A DNA stretch of 64,000 nucleotides, from NCBI GenBank assembly GCA_022824365.1, contig JAJEAA010000029.1, positions 246,019 through 310,018 on the forward strand, written 5' to 3'. Position 1 is the stretch's first letter, and each line of letters starts with the position of its first letter. The position numbers were made by a program, and so were the translations under genes. The stretch comes from Anaerolineae bacterium (GTDB taxonomy: Bacteria > Chloroflexota > Anaerolineae > Aggregatilineales > Phototrophicaceae). Below are positions 58,027-64,000 of the stretch, in pieces. Below the pieces are notes generated by a model that ran no database searches, was not told the DNA's origin, and saw only the letters and a program-made list of their open reading frames with translations.

Positions 58027-59730
58027 TTAGAACAAGCCAACAACTTTGCCATCTTCGTCAATATCGACATTCATCGCCGCGGGGCTCCGGCCCAAGCCCG
58101 GCATGGTGCGGACATCGCCGCAGAGCGGGTAGATAAAACCAGCGCCGGCCGAAGCGCGAATATCGGTGATGGTGATGCGGAAGCCATCGGGCGCGCCTTT
58201 GAGTTTGGGATCGTCGCTTAGGCTGAGGTGGGTCTTAGCCATGCAGATCGGCAATGCGCCCAAGCCCTGTTCTTCATATTGGCGGATTTTGCGGCTGGCG
58301 ATTGGGGCATAGTCGACGCCGTCGGCGCGGTATATCTCGGTAGCGATGGTTTCGATCTTGTCCTTGATCGGCATGTCATCGGGGTAGAGCAAGCGGAAGT
58401 CGTTGGGCATCTCACAAGCGGAGACGATCATCTCGGCCAGTTCGACCGCGCCAGCGCCGCCCTCCGCCCAATGACGAGCGACGGCCACGCCGGTGGCGCC
58501 GGACCCCAGGGCGATTTCCCGCACCGCCTGGATTTCGGAGGCAGTGTCATCAGCGAAGACGTTGATGGCGACCACTGGATTGACGCCGAACTTCTTCAGG
58601 TTCTCAAGGTGCCGCGCCATGTTAACCGCGCCCGCTTCCACATCGGGGACATTTTCTTCTTTGAGAGCCGGGTCGATCGGCCGGCCCGGGATGATGCGAT
58701 ACTTGCCGGTGTGCGCCTTGAGCGCGCGAATGGTGGCGACCAGCACGACGGCGTTGGGCTTAAGCCCGCTGACGCGCGACTTGATGTTGAAGAACTTCTC
58801 CGCGCCGATATCCGCGCCGAAGCCGGATTCGGTGACGACATAATCGCCGCATTTCATGGCGATCATATCGGCGATGATCGCCGAGTTGCCGTGGGCGATA
58901 TTGGCGAAGGGACCGGCGTGAACCAGAGCCGGGGTATTTTCCAGCGATTGCATCAGGTTGGGCTTGATGGCTTCTTTCATCAGCACGGCAGCGGCGCCGG
59001 CCGCGCGGATGTCTTCGGCTGTGACCGGATTTTTCTTCTTGTCATAGGCGATGACCATTTTGCCGATGCGCTCGCGCATATCTTGCAGCGAGGTCGTCAG
59101 CGCCAGGATGGCCATAATCTCCGAGGCGACGGTGATATCGTAGCCGCTTTGGCGCGGGACGCCATCGAAGCGCTTGCCCAAGCCGATGATGACATTGCGC
59201 AGGGCGCGATCATTGAGGTCGACCACGCGGCGCCAGGGGATATTGTGGATGTCGATATCGAGCGCGTTGCCGTGATAAATGTGGGCGTCGAGCATGGCGG
59301 CGATCAGGTTATGCGCGGCGCTGATGGCGTGGATATCGCCGGTGAGATGCAAGTTGAAGTTTTCCATTGGCACGATCTGGCTGTAGCCGCCGCCGGCTGC
59401 CCCGCCCTTGATGCCGAAGGTGGGACCCTGGGATGGTTGCCGGACGGTGATGATGGCGTTCTTGCCGATGTGCTTCATCGCTTGGCCGATGCCGACGGTG
59501 GTGGTGGATTTGCCTTCGCCGAGGGGCGTCGGCGTGATGGCGGTCACATCGACGTATTTGGCGTCGGGGCGGGAAGCCAGCCGGTCGAGAGCCTCGAGGT
59601 TGACTTTGGCCACGTGTTTGCCGTAATGCTCCAGGTCTTGGTCTGGATCCAAGCCCATCATTTCGGCGATTTGGTTGATATGGACGAGGTTTGCGGACTG
59701 CGCGATGTCGAGGTCGGATGGGATGGTCAT
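58027..59730 (-). CDS. fhs: Formate--tetrahydrofolate ligase
   Basis: Makes 10-formyl-tetrahydrofolate from formate and ATP. I start it at ATG 59730 (MTIPSDLDIAQ), giving 567 residues; ATG 59799 would add 23 residues. The P-loop is TPTPLGEGKST, with VRQPSQGPTFGIKGGAAGGG as the family's loop. It lies 146 bases before the pyr operon, so the two may share one-carbon metabolism supply, though no shared promoter was found. Confidence 0.95.
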   Translation of the reverse strand: MTIPSDLDIAQSANLVHINQIAEMMGLDPDQDLEHYGKHVAKVNLEALDRLASRPDAKYVDVTAITPTPLGEGKSTTTVGIGQAMKHIGKNAIITVRQPSQGPTFGIKGGAAGGGYSQIVPMENFNLHLTGDIHAISAAHNLIAAMLDAHIYHGNALDIDIHNIPWRRVVDLNDRALRNVIIGLGKRFDGVPRQSGYDITVASEIMAILALTTSLQDMRERIGKMVIAYDKKKNPVTAEDIRAAGAAAVLMKEAIKPNLMQSLENTPALVHAGPFANIAHGNSAIIADMIAMKCGDYVVTESGFGADIGAEKFFNIKSRVSGLKPNAVVLVATIRALKAHTGKYRIIPGRPIDPALKEENVPDVEAGAVNMARHLENLKKFGVNPVVAINVFADDTASEIQAVREIALGSGATGVAVARHWAEGGAGAVELAEMIVSACEMPNDFRLLYPDDMPIKDKIETIATEIYRADGVDYAPIASRKIRQYEEQGLGALPICMAKTHLSLSDDPKLKGAPDGFRITITDIRASAGAGFIYPLCGDVRTMPGLGRSPAAMNVDIDEDGKVVGLF

Positions 59731-59974
59731 GGTCTGCCAGCTTTCAAAACCAGTGTCTGCAATAGGGATATGTTGAAACGCTCCATGCGATTGATTCATT
59801 GTGGCGAGTCAGAGCCGAGCGGGCTGCAAAACTCTTGGCGACGATTTTAACACGAAGGCGAGGTCTCGGCTTTCAATTCTCCGCCAGGATTCTATAATGC
59901 GAGGGGCGGACCATAAGTAGAGCGGGCAAGCCATACAACCCCAAACAGCAAAGACCCTTGGGCGCAGCCGGCTG

Positions 59975-61222
59975 GTGGCGGGCAGCCCGATATATTACGG
60001 CTGGATCGTGTGGCTGGTCGCCTTGATCGCGGTGAATTTCAGCGCGCCCGGCCAGAGCTTTTCCGTTTCCTTATTCATGGATTATTTCATCGAAGATTTT
60101 GGGCTGGATCGCAGTGTGGTCAGCGGCTTGTATGGCGCGGGCACCTTCGCGGCGTCGCTGAGTTTGACCTGGGTCGGGCGGCAGATCGACCGTTGGGGCA
60201 ATCGCCGGGTCGGCTCGATTATCGGCGCGCTCTTCGCGATTGTGCTGGCTCTCTGCGCCTTAATCACAGGACCAGTGACGTTGTTTTTTGCCTTTGTTGG
60301 CTTGCGCGCTTTGGGGCAAGGCGGACTGACGCTGGTGGGCTCGACGGCGGTCGCCAACTGGTTCCGTCAACGGCGCGGGCGCATGATGGCGCTGGCGGCT
60401 CTGACCTTCGCCCTGTTCCAGGGTGTTTATGTCAATGCGCTGCGCTTGCTGCTGGAGGCTTACGATTGGCGGCAGGTATTTATAATGTTGGGCATCGGCG
60501 TGGCGGCGCTGGTCCTGCCAGCCGTCGGGTTGCTGATGCGGGACAAGCCGGAGCACTACGGATTGGAGCCCGATGCTTTTGCCGCGATCGCCGGTGCCGG
60601 CGCAGGGGAAAAGGTCAACCCTGAGGACAACTGGACATTGGGCGAGGCTTTGCGCAGTCCGATGTTGTGGGTGCTCTTGTTCGCGCGGATGCTGGCATCG
60701 GCTTGGTTGACGGGCTTGGTCTTGCATCAGGTGTCGATATTCGCGGACCTGGGTCATAGCGCGCAAGTCGTCACCGAGACCTATGCGCTGCTGTCCTTGG
60801 TCGCGGGCGGCTCGGCGCTATTGGGCGGATTTCTGATCGATCGCTTCAGCCCGAACCTGGTCGTCATTTTGAAATTGTTAGCGCTCATCGCGGCCGCGGT
60901 GTTGGCGATGTCCATGCGGGAGAGTTGGCAGTTGATGCTGTACGCGCTGTCCTTTGGCATGGTCATCGGCATCGGCTATGTCTTTGACGGAGCCGTCTGG
61001 CCGAATCTCTTCGGGCGCGAGTTTCAAGGCGAGATTCGTGGTTTTGTCTTCGCGGCGCTTGTTATCGGCAGCGCGATTGGTCCGGCGCTGTTTGGCGTCA
61101 GTTACGATTACGCTGGCGGTTACTCGCCGGTGCTTTGGCTGGGGGCGGGATTAAGCGCGATTGTGCTGGCGCTGTCATTAATGGTTCGCGCGCCACGGCG
61201 GCCGGAAGTTGCGGCCGGCTAA
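59975..61222 (+). CDS. MFS transporter, monocarboxylate/oxalate type
   Basis: A 415-residue membrane protein with 12 segments, of the MCT/oxalate-formate family. It begins YYGWIVWLVALIAVNF with the typical first helix, and GGFLIDRFSPNLVVILK carries the loop motif of helix 8-9. I start it at GTG 59975. Its end overlaps the convergent glgB gene by 4 bases. A possible -10 (TATAAT) lies at 59893-59898. Substrate unknown. Confidence 0.85.
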   Translation: MAGSPIYYGWIVWLVALIAVNFSAPGQSFSVSLFMDYFIEDFGLDRSVVSGLYGAGTFAASLSLTWVGRQIDRWGNRRVGSIIGALFAIVLALCALITGPVTLFFAFVGLRALGQGGLTLVGSTAVANWFRQRRGRMMALAALTFALFQGVYVNALRLLLEAYDWRQVFIMLGIGVAALVLPAVGLLMRDKPEHYGLEPDAFAAIAGAGAGEKVNPEDNWTLGEALRSPMLWVLLFARMLASAWLTGLVLHQVSIFADLGHSAQVVTETYALLSLVAGGSALLGGFLIDRFSPNLVVILKLLALIAAAVLAMSMRESWQLMLYALSFGMVIGIGYVFDGAVWPNLFGREFQGEIRGFVFAALVIGSAIGPALFGVSYDYAGGYSPVLWLGAGLSAIVLALSLMVRAPRRPEVAAG

Positions 61223-63411
61223 TCGGCGGGCTTCAAGATCAGTACAGCCAGCGACGGCAGGCGCAGACTGATGCTGTGTGGCAGACCATGGCTGGCGATG
61301 TCTTCGCTGTGGACCCCGCCCAAGTTGCCGACATTGCCCCCGCCGTATTGTTCGGCATCGCTGTTCAGCGCCTCCGCATAAAAGCCGGCGCGGGGCACGC
61401 CGATGCGATAGTTTTCGCGGACGACCGGCGTGCAATTGAGGACTATGACGAGGAAGTCCTCCTTATCGTCGGCGTAGCGGATGTAACTGTAGATGCTTTG
61501 GTCGGCATCGTTGGCTTCGATCCAGCGAAAGCCGTCCGGCTCAAAGTCGACTTGCCAGAGGGCGGGCTGCTCGCGATAGAAGCGGTTGAGGTCGCGCGCC
61601 CAAGCCTGCATCTTCGCGTGATTCTTGTATTCCAGCAGGTGCCAATCGAGGCTGCGGGCTTCGCTCCATTCGGCGAACTGGCCGAATTCATTGCCCATGA
61701 AATTGAGTTTCTTGCCAACTTGCGTGAATTGATAACCAAAGAGCAGCCGCAAGCCGGCAAATTTCTGCCAGTAGTCGCCGGGCATTTTGCCGATCAGCGA
61801 ACCTTTCATATGCACGACTTCATCATGCGAGAGGGGGAGCACGAAGTTTTCGCTGAAGGCGTAGAGGCTGGCGCAGGTGATCCGATGCTGGTGGAAGCGG
61901 CGATGGACCGGATCGTGTTCCATGTATTCCAGGCTGTCGTGCATCCAGCCCATATTCCACTTGAAGGTGAAGCCCAGGCCGCCAACATAGGTCGGTCGCG
62001 AGACCATCGCCCAGGCGGTCGATTCTTCAGCGATGGTGATGGCGCCGGGCGCTTCGGCATGGACGAGTTCGTTCACCTCGCGCAGGAAGGCGAGGGCGCC
62101 GAGGTTCTCGTGGCTGCCGTACTCGTTAGGGATCCATTCGCTGTCTTCGCGGGAGAAATTGAGGTAGATCATCGAAGAGACGGCATCGACGCGCAAGCCG
62201 TCAATGTGATATTGCTCCAGCCAGAAGAGGGCGTTGGCGAGCAAGAAGTTGCGCACTTCGTTGCGGGCGTAGTTGAAGATCATCGTGCCCCAATCGGGAT
62301 GTTCGCCCTGGCGCGGATCTTCGTGGCTGTAGAGGTGAGTGCCATCGAAGTAGTTGAGGCCGCTGCCGTCTTTGGGGAAATGAGCCGGCACCCAGTCAAG
62401 GATGACGGCGATGCCGTTTTGGTGGCAGCAGTCGATGAAATACATGAAGTCTTCGGGCGCGCCGAAGCGGCTGGTTGGCGCGTAGTAACCGGTGACTTGA
62501 TAGCCCCAGGAGGCGTCCAGCGGGTGTTCGGCGACCGGCAGCAGCTCCAGATGGGTGTAGCCCATCTCGACCAGATAGGGCACTAATTCTTCCGCCAGGT
62601 CGCGATAGGTCAGGTAGGCGCCTCGGTCCTTGCGCTTCCAGGAGCCCAGATGCAACTCGTAGATGTTCATCGGCTGCTTGAGCGGGTTGCTTTCCGCGCG
62701 CGCCGTCATCCATTCAGCATCGCCCCATTGGTAACCCGCAAGGTCGCAGACGATGGAGGCGGTGTCCGGGCGCAACTCGGAGAAGTAGCCGTAGGGGTCG
62801 GATTTCGCCGCGCGATAGCCCTTGTTGTGCGAGCGGACTTCGAATTTGTAGCGCTCGCCCGCTTTCAAGTCCGGCACGAAGATCTCCCAGATGCCGGCGT
62901 CGTTGATGTTCTCCATGGCGTGGGCGCGCGGATCCCAGCGATTGAAGTCGCCGATGAGGGCGACCTTGTAACAATTCGGCGCCCAGACGGCGAAATTGAT
63001 GCCGCTGAGGCCATTGATGTTGCGTCGGTGGGCGCCGAGTTTACGGAAAATTTCTCGGTTTTCGCCTTGCCCGAAGAGGTAACGGTCATAGTCGGTCAAC
63101 AGGGGTGGATAGCCATAGGCATCGCGGAAGGTCTCGCGCTCGTCTTCGATTGTGACCGCCTCGAAGTGATAAGCTGCGTCAGCCCATGTGAGGTCGAGAT
63201 CGGCGATGAAGAGGCCCTCCTCATGCAGAAGCGTCATTGGCGCGCGGAGGCCGGCGTCGTCATTGATGAGATCGACCTGTTTCGCCCAGGGGCGAAAGAC
63301 GCGAATCGACACGTCATCGCCGATTTGATGCCGGCCCAATAGAGAAGAGGGCGCGCCAATCTCGCCGGAGACCAAGGCGGTGATGGCGTCGGGGTGGATT
63401 GTCTGCGGCAT
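61219..63411 (-). CDS. glgB: 1,4-alpha-glucan branching enzyme
   Basis: Introduces alpha-1,6 branches into glycogen. The 730-residue protein has an N-terminal CBM48 domain (INFAVWAPNCYKVALIGDFN) and a GH13 barrel. Catalytic residues lie in DGLRVDAVSSMIYL (Asp) and IAEESTAW (Glu), and LSHDEVVHMKG follows. The start follows AAGGA. No other glycogen genes are in the window. Confidence 0.96.
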   Translation of the reverse strand: MPQTIHPDAITALVSGEIGAPSSLLGRHQIGDDVSIRVFRPWAKQVDLINDDAGLRAPMTLLHEEGLFIADLDLTWADAAYHFEAVTIEDERETFRDAYGYPPLLTDYDRYLFGQGENREIFRKLGAHRRNINGLSGINFAVWAPNCYKVALIGDFNRWDPRAHAMENINDAGIWEIFVPDLKAGERYKFEVRSHNKGYRAAKSDPYGYFSELRPDTASIVCDLAGYQWGDAEWMTARAESNPLKQPMNIYELHLGSWKRKDRGAYLTYRDLAEELVPYLVEMGYTHLELLPVAEHPLDASWGYQVTGYYAPTSRFGAPEDFMYFIDCCHQNGIAVILDWVPAHFPKDGSGLNYFDGTHLYSHEDPRQGEHPDWGTMIFNYARNEVRNFLLANALFWLEQYHIDGLRVDAVSSMIYLNFSREDSEWIPNEYGSHENLGALAFLREVNELVHAEAPGAITIAEESTAWAMVSRPTYVGGLGFTFKWNMGWMHDSLEYMEHDPVHRRFHQHRITCASLYAFSENFVLPLSHDEVVHMKGSLIGKMPGDYWQKFAGLRLLFGYQFTQVGKKLNFMGNEFGQFAEWSEARSLDWHLLEYKNHAKMQAWARDLNRFYREQPALWQVDFEPDGFRWIEANDADQSIYSYIRYADDKEDFLVIVLNCTPVVRENYRIGVPRAGFYAEALNSDAEQYGGGNVGNLGGVHSEDIASHGLPHSISLRLPSLAVLILKPAD

Positions 63412-64000
63412 CGGCGGTCCTTGCTGGGAACGGGCGGATATGCAGCGGTATTATAGCGGCTATGTCCCAGAATCGTAGGCTGCCCGTGAAACGGCCCGAG
63501 CGGTCCCGCCAGTTATTATTTTGCCGCGACGACGCCGAGAGATTTGTGCTCTTGTGACCCCGGTTTCAGAATTTGTGTCCGCCCGAAGGCGGAAACTATC
63601 GCAGGGCAATCGCTTCAAAATGATGACGCATGGGATGACGAAGAATCAAGCTGAAATTCAGCCACCGAGTACACCGAGTTAAAGTGAGGACACAGAAGTA
63701 AATCCAAGTAAATAATTGTAATCTAACCACCGAGTACACCGAGTTTTGTGAGGTTACAGCGAAGCATTTGAAACCTTTACATATCGCGTCAATCCAGCAT
63801 CCTGTAGGGGCGAGCACGTGGCTCGCCCGCCAGCAAAACAACCTGCCAAAGTGTCGCATGACTTACTTTGTCTTACTGAGATATTAACAATTGCCTACTT
63901 TTCTCAACATCTGCCGCCGCCAGAAGGCAGAAATTGTCACTGCTGCCTAATTGTCTAAATAGCTTTTCTCTGTGTACTCTATGATACTCCGTATACTCGG
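63412..64000. repeat. Non-coding tail rich in short repeats
   Basis: Holds CCACCGAGTACACCGAGTT at 63662-63680 and 63727-63745, with an inverted relative at 63986-64000. A hairpin GGGCGAGC/GCTCGCCC lies at 63808-63828, and CCGCC/GGCGG at 63579-63592. The A+T-rich composition differs from the genes. No coding region was found, and the element continues past the window edge. Confidence 0.55.

Noticed and set aside
58228..59850. 540-codon plus-strand frame opposite fhs
   Set aside because: Antisense to a well-conserved gene, Asp/Gly/Val-rich composition typical of codon shadows, no domain or ribosome site.
1..64000. tRNA, rRNA and CRISPR arrays
   Set aside because: No tRNA T-loop pattern, rRNA stretch or regularly spaced long repeats were seen in the intergenic regions; the short phased arrays near hppA have units of ~11 bases and no spacers.

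Overview
The window is a 64 kb piece of a G+C-rich bacterial chromosome, dense with housekeeping genes. It is most likely Chloroflexota, perhaps Anaerolineae-like. I infer this from the mix of gene types: FHA/winged-helix and LysM/YkuD proteins, tandem amino-acid-binding domains, a membrane pyrophosphatase and a large insertion in RpoC. I could not test it by phylogeny. Strong Shine-Dalgarno sites in front of TTG start codons recur (moeA, rpoC, the SUV3-like helicase, pyrB, probably the HD hydrolase).

Layout. 1-3122: obg (cut by the window edge), nadD and a double solute-binding protein, tightly joined. 3094-5005: two EamA transporters. 5207-6643: two superoxide dismutases, one cytosolic and one with a Tat signal. 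6780-8180: a fumarase-type lyase bracketed by C/G-rich inverted repeats. 8181-11227: an A+T-richer island with repeats, a restriction endonuclease/DNA methyltransferase pair and a fossil fragment of an HD-domain gene whose intact copy lies at 15723. 11250-15566: a TIM-barrel isomerase and a sugar ABC importer without its ATPase. 15723-22277: HD protein, LysM/L,D-transpeptidase, two secreted proteins, an S1-domain protein and VKOR. 22294-28486: moeA and a stand-alone rpoC with a consensus promoter. 28557-39162: a surface glycoside-hydrolase-like lipoprotein, gyrA, and the minus-strand group ftsY, SpoU methyltransferase, prfB, rel and a queuosine mannosyltransferase homologue.

39323-42643 is a plus-strand cassette: FHA/winged-helix regulator, HNH nuclease and SUV3-like helicase. 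It converges on a minus-strand group rnc, moaD-moaE fusion, moaC, miaA and a YraN-family gene. 46018-48916 holds hppA, flanked by helically phased GGAC arrays. 48990-53019 holds a MaoC hydratase and a probable photoprotection group (carotenoid desaturase, photolyase, SRPBCC protein). 53164-57880 is a complete overlapping pyrBCDEF operon with fhs upstream. The window ends with an MFS transporter, glgB and a repeat-rich non-coding tail.

The observations that look most worth following are the FHA/HNH/SUV3-like cassette, the phased GGAC arrays around hppA, the restriction-modification island with its HD-gene fossil, and several altered active sites (NadD, RNase III, PyrD, GyrA). I saw no tRNA, rRNA or CRISPR array.
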